A stretch of DNA of 64,000 nucleotides from Dactylis glomerata (GCA_007115705.1 QXEO01000152.1:1143496-1207495); one strand, 5' to 3'; shown: positions 33,553-45,492, numbered from the stretch's first letter. The notes: generated by a model not told the origin, from the letters alone. Made by a program: numbers and translations.

Positions 33553-34664
33553 TGATCTGTTGAGATTATAGGGGGGTTTTTCTAGTCGTCTCCACAGGGA
33601 TCAACACAAATGAGACTATTTCCTAATTTCCAGAAGCTAAGCAGAAAAGTGGGGTTTTTGGTGTTGTAAACAGAAAAGTAACAGGAGGTTTTGAGCAGGG
33701 AAGTTTTAACATAACAAGTTCAAGGATTTCTTGTTTGTCAGACAAGAAAGCATTGAACAAACTAGCAAATTTTAGATAGGGATATGTTTTTGGAACTAGG
33801 TGCAGAGACTAGTCTTACACCTACAGATCAAGCAAGTGCAACACAGTTTTCACAGTAGTCTTAGAGTTTACAATGGAGTGTGTCACTCAAACCATAGCAA
33901 AGGTCAAAGACAAGTTTCAAACTGCTTTACAACGCAAGATCAACACAACAGATCACAGAGCATGAGGGAAAGGAAGAGAGATTTGCTGTTTGTCACCGAA
34001 GGCTTGCCGTGGCAGAGAAAGTAGAAGAATTGCTGTCGCGGCAGAGGATGCAGAGGTTGAGGGAGAGCTGGGCCTTCAGATCCTTGGGGCTATGTTCATC
34101 CTGTGTTCTTGAGGTTCCTGAGGGAGTTCTTGGAGTTCTTGGTGGACGCCATGGATCCAGTCTTGTTACAACAGAGGAGAAGAGGGATAAGGGTGGAAAA
34201 GTTTTTGTGTTGGACTATGGAGGAGGAAGGTTTTGGTGGAGTGGTGGATGGATGGAGCGGCTGTGGATGCGAGGTGAGAGATGGAGATATGGTGGGAGTG
34301 AACCTGGATCTCTCCTTTTAAAGACTTTTTGTGGCATTCTTGCTGCGGCGTAGAGGAGTAGTGGGAAGTTGGTGGCGGCAGCGGCTTTTCTGCTTTTGCC
34401 GTTTTTCCTGTCTTCTTGTGCCGTACCAGCCACTTTCTGCCGTGCTTGCTTTTCTTGCTCCTCAAGATGTACTCCTCCATTCCTGGTGGCTTGGTCTTTG
34501 GTTTGAATTACTCTGACTTGTAGATTTAAGTGCCTTGGCGCACTGATCTGTGACAAAGGATCAAATGATGTAAAATGTTGGTGCAACACTGGTAGAAATG
34601 AGGTAAAACAGACAAGTTTTATGGTTGCAAGGTTCAGATATATGTGTAAATCTTAGAGTGATCA
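33553..34664 (-). repeat. 5' LTR of C
   Basis: 1112 bp, near-identical to 25626-26737. Differences seen: 33776 region GATAGG versus GACAGG, GGATCTC versus GGACCTC, and ACTGGT versus ACTAGT. Confidence 0.92.
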
Positions 34665-34669
34665 AACTC

Positions 34670-34827
34670 CTCCATGGGAGGGGCCATTCATTGTGAGCAG
34701 AGCTCTGCACAATGATGCCTATTATCTTATAGATGCGCAGGCCCCCAAGAAGGACAAGGTAGACAGGTCCGGAGAAGAAACCAAGAGACCATGGAACATA
34801 GCCCTACTCCGTCCCTTTTACTCCTGA
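34670..34827 (+). pseudogene. Element B integrase C terminus (after C)
   Basis: It resumes the pol frame of B exactly after the AACTC duplication: PPWEGPFIVSRAL, the chromatin-binding C-terminal part of integrase, ending WNIALLRPFYS and TGA at 34825-34827. The matching motif in A is MWEGPFKVTHIA...LRKFYP. Confidence 0.85.
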
Positions 34828-35455
34828 GCAGCATAATGTATGTATTTCCATATTTTGCTTTGTGTGCCGGCGCTTTATGCCGGCTCAAGACTAATGAATG
34901 AAATGCCGGCATCCCGAAGATAGCGGGCACTGCCTCCGAGGTATATCCTTGTTTATTCTCAGATTTATTTATATGCCGGCTCGCTTGGTTTGAATGTTTC
35001 CTGTGTCGGCCTAGTAGTGTGTCGGCACCAAAGGCCGCTCTTCGACTTAGCTGCTGTCTGAAACCCGGCTTCATGGCTAGCAAGAGTAGATGCCGGAGAT
35101 TGTCTACACATGGAAAATGGCTAAGGAAGTATAAAGCAAGCGAACCGACATTTATGCCATTTCTAAATGTTAAAACCGGAAATGTCGGATGATTTGAAAT
35201 CTAAGTTTCAAAGTTGAAGTCCTGTATGTTTAATGAAGCAACCTTGAGACTCATAAGTAAAAAGCCCATAGTGGTAGACAAGTAGCCAAGGTTGTGGAGT
35301 TAGGGAAACAGGAAAACAGACTCGGTGACTTAGCCGAAAGATGATCCGGCATTCATAAACAAGCAAACCAACTTAAAACTTGTTCAGGTAGCAAACTAAA
35401 GGGAAATAGAGTATATATTACATCTGCACCCGGCATACCAGGGATCTGATAAAGC
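34828..35455. other. B spacer between pol and the antisense gene
   Basis: No gene is supported. It is dense in TGCCGGC-type words. It would hold the 3' untranslated ends of both the sense and the antisense transcripts. Confidence 0.55.
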
Positions 35456-38400
35456 TTAAAGTTTTTGGTGCGGCAAAGTTAAGAAGCAGGGGCAGAAGCA
35501 GAGCCACCGGCTGGTGGAGATGTCGGCTTCAGGAGTGCCGGACCCAGCAGATGGAATGGAGCCATCACCTCCGCCCGGGGCAGATCCCTGTTCCGGAGCG
35601 TCAGTGCCGGCCTCTTCAGCTTCCTCTTCATCTTGGCTGGAGTCGGAGCCCTCAGCGTCGGCAGGAGCCTTGGCATCGTCCTTCTTCTCTGGCTCGCGGA
35701 TGTCCCGGACAAAAGCATCGGTGTCGGCATAGTCCACATAGCTGTGGGCCAGTTCCCGCCGGCGCCGGATGTGTTCCGGATCCGTGGTCCAGATAGATCC
35801 TTCGTGCACAGTGCGCAAAGTCTCCAGATCAGCTTTTTCGTACCAAGAGAGGAAGTAGGTGAGAGCTTCATCAGCTCCCACCCGGGCGCCGGAATCTCGC
35901 CATTCCCTGAGGCGAACCTTGGCGAGCTGCAGATCATTGCCGAGGTCGACGGGGTCAATGGGCGTCCTTTGGCCCGGCCACAGAGCAGAATATGCTTCCT
36001 GAGCGCCAAGGAAGAGATCATCGGTGTAGGAGGTCATGGCGTCCTTCCGGGCTTGCAGGGCCACCAACTGCTCCGACATGTCCCAGTTGGCCGAGGTAAC
36101 CGGAACACCCCGGTTCTCTCGATCCAACTGCAGAGCCCTCTCAACGTCTTCGACGGAAGCAGGAAACATGTCTGAGAAATAGAAATGATGTTAGAAAAAG
36201 GGGTATATGTCGGTGAAAAGGTTATGCCGGAAAGGATCATGATATGTCGGGCAGGATAAGGGAAAAGGATTTGAAGCTTACTGGCGAGTTCGGCATTGAG
36301 CTGGGCAATGGCAACTTCCCATTTGGTGGCTTGCTCCTTTAAGCCATCCAGTTCAGCATGGTTGTTGGATGCGTCGGCCTCAGAAGTAACAAGCAGCTCT
36401 TGGGCTTTCTTGAGTTGGCCCTCGTTCTGCTCTTTCTCCTCCAGAAGCTCAGCAATCCGGCCCTTCAACTGCTCAACCTCGGCCTTGTGGGAGGCATCCC
36501 GGTCATCCAGCTGCTTGGCCACATCCACTGAGGGTGTACAGTCCTGGTGGCATGCCTCCAGTGCAGCTTTCTCATCTGCAAGGATTTGAAGTTAAGAAAA
36601 TGTCAAGATAGAGAACAACGGCAATAGTTGAAGGATTTGAAATACAAGTGGAGTGGTAAAAGATCCGTAGAATCCGGCATACCGGTCAGCTCCTTCACCC
36701 GCTGGAGGAGCGCGGTGACTTGTGCTTCGGCACCAGCTGCAGAATGCCGAAAAAAGGTTATGTGTCGGTATATTAAGGTATGCCGGCAAGAGGCGTAGTC
36801 AAAAAAAAAAGGCAAGTTATCCGATATATATAGGATATCTCGGCAGAGGTTACCTTCCTGGGACAGTTCAAGCCGGAGCTTGCTATGCGCATCTGACAAC
36901 TTTCGGTGCTCGCACACCAAGTCGTGGTACATGTCGGCGCGTGCATTGTTCATGCGCTGCAAAAGAGTTAGGATTCGAAAGGTTATGAGAAAAGTCTAGC
37001 ATACAAGTACAATTGAAGATTATATGAAGTATTCAGATTGTTAAAGACCCGGCACAGGTGCTGCGCACCTATCCCGGCTCTCGGTGACTAGGATTTGAAG
37101 CTCGAATCAAGCTTATATCTCGGTCAATAGGATTTGAAGAGTGATTAAGATATGAGATTGATGGAGACCCGGCACAGGTGCTGCGCACCTATCCCGGCTC
37201 TCGGTGACTAGGATTGGAAGCTCGGATCGAGCTCATATGTCGGACAGATAATTTGAGAGCAGCAAACTAAAAAAGGTATTGGAAAATCCCGGATGTCCGT
37301 ATCCCGGACAGCCGACATTTTTGGGGACTAGGGATGTATATGCAGAAAAGACTTACGTTGGTGGCGTCGGCCAGGAGGTGAAGTCTTTGCTGGAGGCTGA
37401 GGAGCTCGCAGGCAATAGGAACGGGCTTCGCGGCCAGGATGTCAGCTGGATTGCCTGTGGCCGAAGCTTCGGCCAACTTCTTGCTCCTGGACTCAGCAGT
37501 ATCCATGGTATCGGCATCATTCCACCTGATGCAGTGCTCCTTGAGAGATCCAAGGCTCTTGTCGCTTTTCGACAGCAGGGAGACGCGGCCCTCAAGTTCC
37601 GGCGTTTCAAAGATGCTGGGCCGGGAGCCGGGCCGGGATGCTGCCTTGCCAGAATGCAGGGCCAGGGTAGAGCTGGGCCGAGATGCTGCTTTGGCAGAGG
37701 CAGTGGCAGCGGACTGTGTCCCGGACTTGATGATCTGCTTGATCTTAAGGGTGCCGGACTTGGCCGGGGCAGCGGTCTTGGCCGGGGCAGCGGTCATGGA
37801 TGGAGCTGGAGTCTTCTCAGCAGAGGGAGTCTTGGGCGCGGGTTGTTCCAGCGCGGCCGGTGCGGCTTGGCCAGCAGAGGCAGGGGCCGGATCAGTCCGG
37901 ATCTCCGGTACTTCCGGGGCTTTGCCCTTATCTAGGCCGGCGCTCTTGGTGCCTGCACCGGCATTTTCAGTAGTCCCGGCGCTGCTGGTTGGCGCGCCGG
38001 CGTCGGGGGCATCTTGTTGGGCTCCTATGTCCATGTGGACATCAGGAGCCGAAGGATCCTGTTGAGCCCCCGAGTCCATATGGACGTCGGGGGCAGGGTT
38101 GTCTTGCTCCGGCAGAGGATTGTCCTGCGCCGGAGAAGTGGTTCTGTCGGGCACAGGCGAAGATGTCGGCGCCGGAGAGGTAGTGTGGCTTGCAGAGGGA
38201 ATGTCGGAGGTGGCAGTGGTCGCCGACTTTTCTATGTTGGGGCTGGCACTTGTGCTAGAAGCGTGTTCTGGTGCAAGAGGAGCCCTGAAAGAGGGAAAAC
38301 ACCAAGTTAGTAATCAAGGCAAGAGATATGTCGGAAATGAAACAAGGAAAAGAAACTTACCCTGGGGCAACAGGCCTCTGTTTCTTCGGAATGGGCACGC

Positions 38401-39941
38401 CGACCTTTTGCCTTTTCTGTTGCTGAGGTGTGTCGGGCTGGGGCTTCACGCCTCGCTTCCGGCCGGCACGTCCACCGGTGGAAGGAGGTCCCTGGTTCAA
38501 AGGGGCGGCGTCGACAACCATGTCGTCCGGGATTGCTGAGGATGGCATTGGAAAGGCATAAGCAACAGGTGTTTCTGGAAGAGCATAAGCAAGAGGTGTC
38601 GGGCAGATAAACATCTGGCAGTCTTCATCGGAGTCATCATCACTCCAGTCTTGAGTGAAATGCCGGGATGAAGAGGCCTTACCCGCGGCAGAGGCAGCAT
38701 GGGTGTTCCAGGGCAGCTTGTCCCAATGATCCGGATCTTCAACGTCCGCAGTGGTGCGGTCTGCCGCGATCTGGATCCGGGAGTTCTCCATACTCTGGAA
38801 GCTGAACTTCTGCATAAGGCAAAGTAAATGGGTCAGAAGCAAGAAATATGCCGGTGCAAGAAGTATGTCGGATCAAGCATTATAAGTATATCGGCGAATG
38901 GCAATATCTCGGGCCATACATGATAAGTGTCTATATGCCGGACAAGGGAGTTTGTTTCGGCCAAAGTATTTACCGTTGGGGCGGGCCGATCCCGGCTGTA
39001 TGGTTCAAGTCCCCAGGCAAAGGTGGCCTGAGAGGACTTGCAGACGTCCTTGATCCGCCGCAGAATGTCGGCCGGAGTCAGCTCGTGTGTGGAATGCCGG
39101 GTGGGGTCCATGGGCCCGCTCATCTGGCAGATTTTATGTGACCGGCGCTGCAGAGGGGAGACGTGCCGGCTGATAAAGCATGCCACCAAATCTTGAGGGG
39201 TAAGGCCGGCATCCCGGAGCTCGCCCTTAACCCGGTGGAGAGCATTCACCGGCATCACAGAGTTCTTCGGGTTATAGGTCCAGTTCTTCATCGCTAAGGG
39301 TGGCTCATCCACGAATGGCGGCAGGTTGAGCAGGTCGACATCGGTGGTGTTCTTGACGTAGAAGAAGCTCTTCTGCCACTTCTTGCAAGATTCAAGCAGC
39401 TCCACCTTGGGGAAGTCCGAGCCCTTCCGGGACATGATGGTGGCCGCGCCGCATAAGGTCATGGGGCGGTCCTTCTTCTCCTGGGCCGTCTCCGGCGGGT
39501 CATCCTTGCTCCGGGCGGCTCTTGGATGACTTGCTTCCTTAGTTGGAAGTACTTCGCCCAGGCTTGGGAGAAGGGCTCTATGCCAGCGAAGCCTTCGCAG
39601 AATGCGGCGAAGGCGGAGAGGATCATCACCGCGTTCGCCGGGATATGGTGAGGCTGCAGGTCGTAGGTGTCGAGGAAGTCCCGGAAGAAGTCCGACGCCG
39701 GCAGACCGAAACCCCGCTCGAAGTGGGCAATGAAGACAACTTGTTCGCCGGGTTCAGGTGCCGGCGCAGTCTCTCCCGCCGGTAGCCGGCATGCAACACC
39801 CTCCGGCACTCTCCTGGTGGATGTGATCCAAGATATGTCAGCCGGGGTAACCTCCGACCCCTCCCAGCCGGAGCGTCCTTGGAGCCGGGCCGAGTTATCT
39901 TCCTCTGAGGCCGAGGTACCCGTCATGCTTGAGGAAGCCAT
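35456..39941 (-). CDS. Antisense seven-exon Transposase_28-type gene of element B
   Basis: Opposite strand to pol. Exons (descending): 39941-38974, 38809-38361, 38284-37357, 36956-36854, 36736-36683, 36575-36282, 36171-35456. All six introns are GT-AG (donors GTAAAT, GTAAGT, GTAAGT, GTAACC, GTATGC, GTAAGC) with matching phases 0, 2, 0, 1, 1, 1. Exon 1 holds the PF04195 'putative gypsy type transposon' domain (FERGFGLPASDFFRDFLDTY, LQPHHIPANAVMILSAFAAF, GIEPFSQAWAKYF). Exons 2-3 are Ala/Pro/Ser-rich with basic patches. Exons 4-6 form a coiled coil (ELLEEKEQNEGQLKKAQELL). Exon 7 is acidic at its end; TAA at 35456. A 1-nt loss near 39500 shifts exon 1, so the copy may be broken. Biochemical role unknown. 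The family is known from grass Gypsy elements. Confidence 0.8.
37045..37253 (-). repeat. 120-bp tandem repeat with hairpin in intron 3 of the antisense gene
   Basis: AGACCCGGCACAGGTGCTGC starts at 37045 and again at 37165. Each copy contains the stem-loop AGGTGC-TGC-GCACCT and AGGATT(T/G)GAAGCTCG. It lies wholly in intron 3. Confidence 0.8.
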
Positions 39942-41019
39942 CTTGATGGCCGGAACAAGGCGTGAGAGCCGGAGTCCCGTGATGTTAATCCTATCAAGAT
40001 CAGGGAAAAGAGGGAGGTTAGTCTCTCCGGCATACTATTCTCACCAAAGTTAGCAGAAAAAGAAGATCTACCATCGCAGTTAAAATCGGAAACAAACATG
40101 GGTAAAACTTCTAAGGAAGAACACCTGTGAACTGCTAAGGAACATTACTAGCAATGCTAATCAAATCCGAGGGATATCAAGCAAAGCAACTATCGCAGAT
40201 CTGAGCCAGTAGGGTTACCATTGCTAAGCTACAGAAAAGCATGGGAGAGGAAGAACAGAGAAGGAGGAGCTCACCGGAGCTTGGCCGGCGGCGGTGGAAC
40301 AGCGGCGGCAAACGTGCAGAAGAAGGTCCAATATCCCAGCGATGTCGCTGAGGAAAGAGGCGGCGGCGGGGGCATCGTCGACAAAGATGTCGGGCGTCGT
40401 CGAGCGTCGACGTCGGCGTGGAGCAGATCGACGGCGGGGCAGGTTCTCTGTTCCGTGGTCCGGTGGTGAAGCGCAGGAGGCAGAGGGACAGAGGAAGAAG
40501 ACGACGGTGTGGGGTAAAAAGGAGAAGTTTACCCCCGCCGCCCTATTTATATATCTCCGGGTAAGGGTCGTGGGGGTGGTAGTGCTCCACTACCTCGACC
40601 GTTTCCGCGGTGAGTCGCCACGTGGCGGCACGGAGTGGGGCGGCGGTTACTGTAACCGTGCCACTAGGCAATGATAGCAGGGAGTAAATGCACTGTGAAC
40701 CGTCACATCGTGTGACCGTTTGTGGTGGCAGGGCAGTTGCAAGTTTCGATGCAGACTGTCAGGCATGGCTTCTCAAGGAAGTCTCATCTATATGCCGGCG
40801 TAATTGCCCGGAGAATAAGTTCCGTCCGGAATATCCTCAGGGCCGGCCGGATTAACTTTTGGAGAAGGAACGGTGGCCGGTACATGCGCGGATGTCCCGG
40901 CATATAATCAGGTCGTCGGGGTATAACGGAGAGCTGGGGTATAACGAAAAGATGATATGATTGAACCTGTCAAGGCTCCACAGTTGAGACTGGGGAACCT
41001 CGGCAGCTTCGGGGACTAG
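39942..41019. other. B antisense promoter and leader region, then polypurine tract
   Basis: No open frame is supported. On the minus strand it holds the leader of the antisense gene. On the plus strand it ends with CTTCGGGGACTAG (41007-41019), the polypurine tract before the 3' LTR. Confidence 0.6.
40543..40554 (-). promoter_or_regulatory. TATA box of the antisense gene of B
   Basis: The minus strand reads ATATATAAATAG in a GC-rich setting about 600 bp upstream of the ATG at 39941. A leader of this length would not be unusual and may be spliced. Confidence 0.55.
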
Positions 41020-41947
41020 TGTCGGGGGGATGACCCCCGGTAGGGTCAAGAGACTAGAAAGATACAAGGGCTATGGTTGACTTTATGCCGGTTGACCAAG
41101 GAAGGGCCTGGCCGGATTATAAGAGCATCGGTCAGGCCGGCATATATGTGTATCCCGGCTAATGTTAGGATATGCCGGTATAACCGGGATACTTATTGAG
41201 GAGTGCCGGCATATGCTTAGATATGTCGGCCTAACTTATTTGATATGTTGTGCAAGAGCATGGAGGCCGGATTACTCGTCCTTCATAGGTCGTTGGTCCG
41301 GCATATAGGTCCAGGATATGGCCAACGGTCATATCCGGGATGCAGAAGTCAGCTAAGGTGTCATGTCCCTACAATCAAGGAGAGACTCTGCCAAGTATGG
41401 AGAGGGATCATGTTGACAGGGTGCACAGTGGTGGTCTACCTACCCTCACTGTGCACAAGTACAGCCCTTACCTTACAGAGGTAAGGTCACAGTCCAAGAA
41501 GTACAAGGTACAGGGATGTGGAGTCCCATCGAGAGCAATCAGGGGCAAAGTCAAGGGTCTTGCCCATCGTCAGCATGTCCTGTTTGGAGTGTAGTTGGTT
41601 TCTCTTGGTCTTATGTGACCGTTGTAACCCTGGCCACCACTATATAAGGTGGCACAGGGAGCCCTAGTAAGGGGTTGGTCACTCAGTGTTCCTACACTTA
41701 GTAGTTCATCTTCCTCCTCTAGCAGAGAGCTTGGAAGCACCATCGTCGTATACTCTATCGATCCAAATATATAACCAGTAGAGCAGGAGTAGGGGTGTTA
41801 TCTCCTTACGAGAGCCCCGAACCTGGGTAGATCTGTGTTCCTTTCTGTCGTGCTTTTTAGCTCGTTCCCCTCTCCCGAATCCTCCAGCATCTAGTTCGGC
41901 CCCCATTTAAGCCATCCCATGGCATATGTTGTTTCACCACGACGACA
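41020..41947 (+). repeat. 3' LTR of B
   Basis: 928 bp, about 99.4% identical by eye to 17826-18753, followed by the GCAGG duplication at 41948-41952. Confidence 0.92.
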
Positions 41948-43202
41948 GCAGGAGGGAGTGGATTGGATCCTCGAGCTCAAGGCCTTCCTCACCAGCAGCA
42001 GGCTTCCCGAGGATGAAGTGGAGGCTGAAACGATCATGCGCCAAGCTTCGGGCTACTGCGTCAAGGATGGTGACTTGTACCGGCGTCGCCCAAACGGCGT
42101 CGCTCTGAAGTGCATATCTACTCACCAAGGCCAAGAGCTTCTCAGGGACATCCACGCCGGTGAGTGCGGCCATCATGCTTCCGCTGCAACTCTAGCCGCG
42201 AAGGCATATCGAAGCGGCTTCTACTGGCCCTCAGCGCTCGGGGATGCGGCGGAGATGGTCAAGAGGTGCGAGGCGTGCCAATTCCATGCCAAGCAGATCC
42301 ACCAGCCGGCGCAGGAGCTGCAAACCATCCCACTCACTTGGCCCTTTGCAGTTTGGGGGCTGGACATCCTTGGTCCGTTCCCCAGAGCGCAAGGGGGCTA
42401 CCGCTACCTCTACGTCGCCATCGACAAATTCACCAAGTGGGTGGAGGTGGAACCGGTGTGCACCATCCCGGCCAGGTCCGCAGTCAAGTTCATCCGTGGG
42501 CTGGTCTGTCGTTTTGGTGTGCCTAACCGCATAATCACCGACAACAGTAGCTAGTTCACCAGCGGACTGTTCCGGGAGTACTGTGCATCGGCCGGCATCA
42601 AGATCTGCTTCGCCTCCGTCGCCTACCCCCGGAGCAATGGCCAGGCCGAGTGTGCTAACGCCGAAGTCCTCAAGGGACTCAAGACGAAAAGCTTCAACGC
42701 CAAGCTTGAGGCCTACGGCAAAAAATGGTTAGACAACCTCCAATCCATCTTGTGGTCCATCAGGACTACCGCCACCAAACCCACTGGAGAGACCCCTTTC
42801 TTCTTGGTCTATGGGGAGGAGGCTGTTCTTCCCACCGACGTCAAGTTCGGGTCGCCAAGAGTGCTCGCCTTCGACGAAATTCGCCAAGAGGACCTCATCA
42901 CGGATCGCCTCCTCCTGCTCGAAGAAGCTCGGTGCCAAGCCGCGCTTCGCGCCGCGAGGTACCAGCAAGGACTACGCCGCTACCATAGCCGCCATGTTCG
43001 AGCAAGGACTCTGGAGGTCGGCGACCTGGTGCTGAGGAGAATACTCTCTCGCGAGGGCCTGCACAAGCTGTCTCCAATGTGGGAAGGACCCTTCAAGGTG
43101 ACGCACATCGCCAGGCCAGGCTCGGCGCGGCTGGAAACCGCAGAAGGCGTGCTGGTGGGGAACCCGTGGAACATAGCTCATCTGCGAAAGTTCTACCCTT
43201 AG
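41948..43202 (+). pseudogene. Element A integrase, right unit (after B)
   Basis: Continues the pol frame of A cut at 17825. Zinc domain HHASAATLAAKAYRSGFYW...CEACQ, catalytic D in GLDILG, D in ITDNSS, E in NGQAEC, C-terminal MWEGPFKVTHIA, ending at LRKFYP and TAG 43200-43202. One premature TAG at 42552-42554 replaces CAG, seen at 1433 in the left unit, and falls just after the second catalytic Asp. The frame is otherwise open. Confidence 0.88.
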
Positions 43203-44350
43203 GTTCCTCATGAGGAGATGAAGACCGTTTTCACGGCACTTGTATCAGCTCAAGCTGCTCTTAAGCACTGATATTAAGTTATTGCGCAACATAGCGCCTC
43301 TGCTTCGGCATGACATTAAAATGGCATGAAGTCTATTTATTTTCTGTTGTACTCCACGCGGAAGGGGGCTAGGCATGGTGTCTATGCTGGGGCCTTCGCC
43401 CGGAAAACAGCAAGCCCGAAAAACCCGAAGGGAGTGAGCTCTGGTCGGGGGCGACGGCCCTATTATCGACCACCTCCAAATACCCATGGTGCTTAGTTCC
43501 TCGCGAAGTACACCGGAAAATAAAAAATCTTCGAGGAAAGTCCAAGGTGTGCCCAAGGCACCCGCTAAGGACCAGCCCCTCGTGAGCAACCCTCACGAGG
43601 AAGCAAGGATGCGTCGATGCAACAAGCATCCGCAGGAAGATTCCCTCTACCGAGGAAGGCCTAACGTGGCAGGATTATTGAAGACCAAGGCCGCTCCGAT
43701 TATCTTGCGAAGGAGACGCAGATCCGGAGGTCCGCGCCAGGCCCTTCACCTCGTGAGCAACCCTTGCGAGGTGTCAACGGTCTCTGGGCTCTCTTAAGCG
43801 TCGATGTTTTCACGTCCGTGAGGGTCCGGCTTCCCTCAACGATGAGGAAGGCTCCGTGAATCGCCACGCGCGGCAATTTGCTCTTAGCTACTGGCACAGA
43901 TAGTGCCGCGCTCCTCCACGACGGAGAAGGTCCCTGTGCCGGTCACAGGGGCATCTTATTCGCCTTCTTTTTTCGTTTGTTTTATCGACTTGTTTTTCCG
44001 TTTTCGGGGATTTGGGGTTTTTTCTTTTCCAACTCTTTCTTCAACTTCTTGTCTCAGGAATCGTCCAATGTGTCATCGGCGCCGACCCCATCTCGAGCTC
44101 TGAGGCGAAGGGAGGCCTCCCGTCGACGCTAACAGCTCACTAGGGCTCTCGAGCGTGCGAATGACCAGGACAATGAAGAGCAATGAGAAGTGAAGTGCAA
44201 GATAGCTAATAAGCAGATTTCATTGGAGCATCCCCAACAAGGGGATGAGCAAAGGCACGGCGGGGCATACCCCGCCGGCGAGGACTACAGCAAAAGAGGG
44301 GAGGAGACTAGTTCCCCTCCCCAGAAGACTACTGCGCCAGGACCTCCTCT
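43203..44350. other. Non-coding 3' spacer of A, right unit
   Basis: A near copy of 2084-3231 with the same palindromes, T-rich tract and hairpins. No gene is supported. Confidence 0.6.
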
Positions 44351-45116
44351 TCACTGCGCCGCGGGCTGGAGGTAGGTGCGGCGGACGCCACCGGCGGTGA
44401 AGACCCGCACCGAAGCCTCCAGCGTCGCCAGCTTGAAGCGGAAGACGAGGTGGTCGCCGACGCGGAGGCGATGGCCGAGGGCGAAAGCCCTCCAGCGGCC
44501 AGAGAGGACGGCATCGCCGCCCGCTCCGAGGAGGATGTCCACAGGCCAGAAGAGATCTGGCCTGCTCTGCTCCCCCAGGGCAATCTCCCTGGCGACCGTG
44601 CCGGGGGCGTAAACCACCCTCCGGACTGCGTCGGGCAGCCGGAGGGAGCTGAAGCCCGGAGCGTCGACGACGACGAGGAGCTCCAGGAAGCGGGACCCCG
44701 GGCCGATGAGGGGTCCCAGCATCGCCGCCGCCAAGTGGCGCGGAGTGGCAACCACCCCATTCGCCAGCGGGGCCGGAGGATCTGCAGCGGGGGGAAGAGG
44801 CCCCAGGGCGGCCTCCACCTCCCGAAGTGCCCGGTCAATGCTCCCCGGGGTGCGGGGAGCAGGCGCCGCCGCCAGCGCCGACGGCAAGTTCATAGCGCCT
44901 CCGGGCGCGGGACCCCTAAGAGTCAGGGCGCCGGAGGTCCCCGAGGAGGCGCGGTTCGCCTCGTCCTGCCTCGGCGCGCCAATGCGGAGGGGGCCGCCGG
45001 CGCCGGGCGTCCACATGGCCGCGATCTTCGCCTTGTTCCCGCTGCCCGGGGGGGCGCCCGCGGCGCTTTGCCCCCGAGCTTGATCCAGCGGCGGCGTCGG
45101 AGGCGGAGGGATCCAT
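44351..45116 (-). pseudogene. Antisense B3-domain protein gene of A, right unit
   Basis: Second copy of the antisense B3 gene. The 221-codon frame 44351-45016 is open, with about ten amino-acid differences from the left copy, none removing the B3 core (RLPDAVRRVV, WPVDILL, GRWRAFALGHRL, VGDHLVFRF, VRVFTAGG). The upstream start at 45116 leads into the AT-hook-like KRRGRPP, but the C run has 7 bases here (8 in the left copy), so it is again out of frame with the B3 part, in a different register. The TATA-like box near 45188 is kept. Confidence 0.72.
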
Positions 45117-45492
45117 CAGCTTGGGGGCGTGGAGGAAGAAGTGGCGCTGGAGGAAGGAGGTGAAGTGCCGGAGGTCTCGAGGAGGCTCTATTTAAGGGGA
45201 ACGTTCAGCGTCGATGCGTCAAATCTCAGCGCGGGAATCGAAGCGTTGGCGCAGCGCTCCGCAGTGAAGCGACGCGCCATCATGATGGTTTGACGCCTCG
45301 GGACTGTAGCGTCGCCCGCCGTTTTGTCTCACCAGCTGCGGCCGCGCCATGTATCCGCAACCTCCGCTTCTTCACATGGTCCTCTGACCGCGTGGTTGAC
45401 GCGTGCCGTTGGAGGGCCCAGCAGCTTCTGGGGCCCCCGGCCCTTCGCTCCCTCGAGAGGGCGCGTTCGCGGGCCGGGCTCCCGGGGGCTAC
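45117..45492. other. A antisense leader and polypurine tract
   Basis: No gene. It holds the promoter region of the antisense B3 gene and ends in CTCCCGGGGGCTAC before the 3' LTR. Confidence 0.5.

Larger units (their letters stand above)
25626..34664 (-). mobile_element. Athila-lineage Gypsy element C (young, structurally complete)
   Basis: Minus-orientation LTR retrotransposon in the integrase of B, with target duplication AACTC (25621-25625; 34665-34669). The 1112-bp LTRs (25626-26737 and 33553-34664) differ at about 3 positions by eye. A tRNA-Asp-type primer-binding site, intact gag and intact pol with a single RNase H assign it to Athila. There is no env-like frame. It is the youngest element in the stack and could still be mobile if its gag-pol frame change is tolerated. 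Confidence 0.93.
17826..41947 (+). mobile_element. Tat-lineage Gypsy element B
   Basis: Complete LTR retrotransposon with 928-bp LTRs (17826-18753; 41020-41947), target duplication GCAGG (17821-17825; 41948-41952), primer-binding site, gag, protease, RT, dual RNase H and integrase in plus orientation. A 6.2-kb region after pol carries a spliced antisense gene. Its integrase end is interrupted by Athila element C (25626-34664). The LTRs differ at about 6 of 928 positions by eye, so it is younger than A and older than C. In-frame stops make it non-autonomous as it stands. Confidence 0.92.

Noticed and set aside
37279..38310. Plus-strand frames of 200 or more codons opposite exon 3 of the antisense gene of B
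   Set aside because: GC-rich shadow of the coding exon; composition odd, no motif, and the minus strand has exact splice sites.
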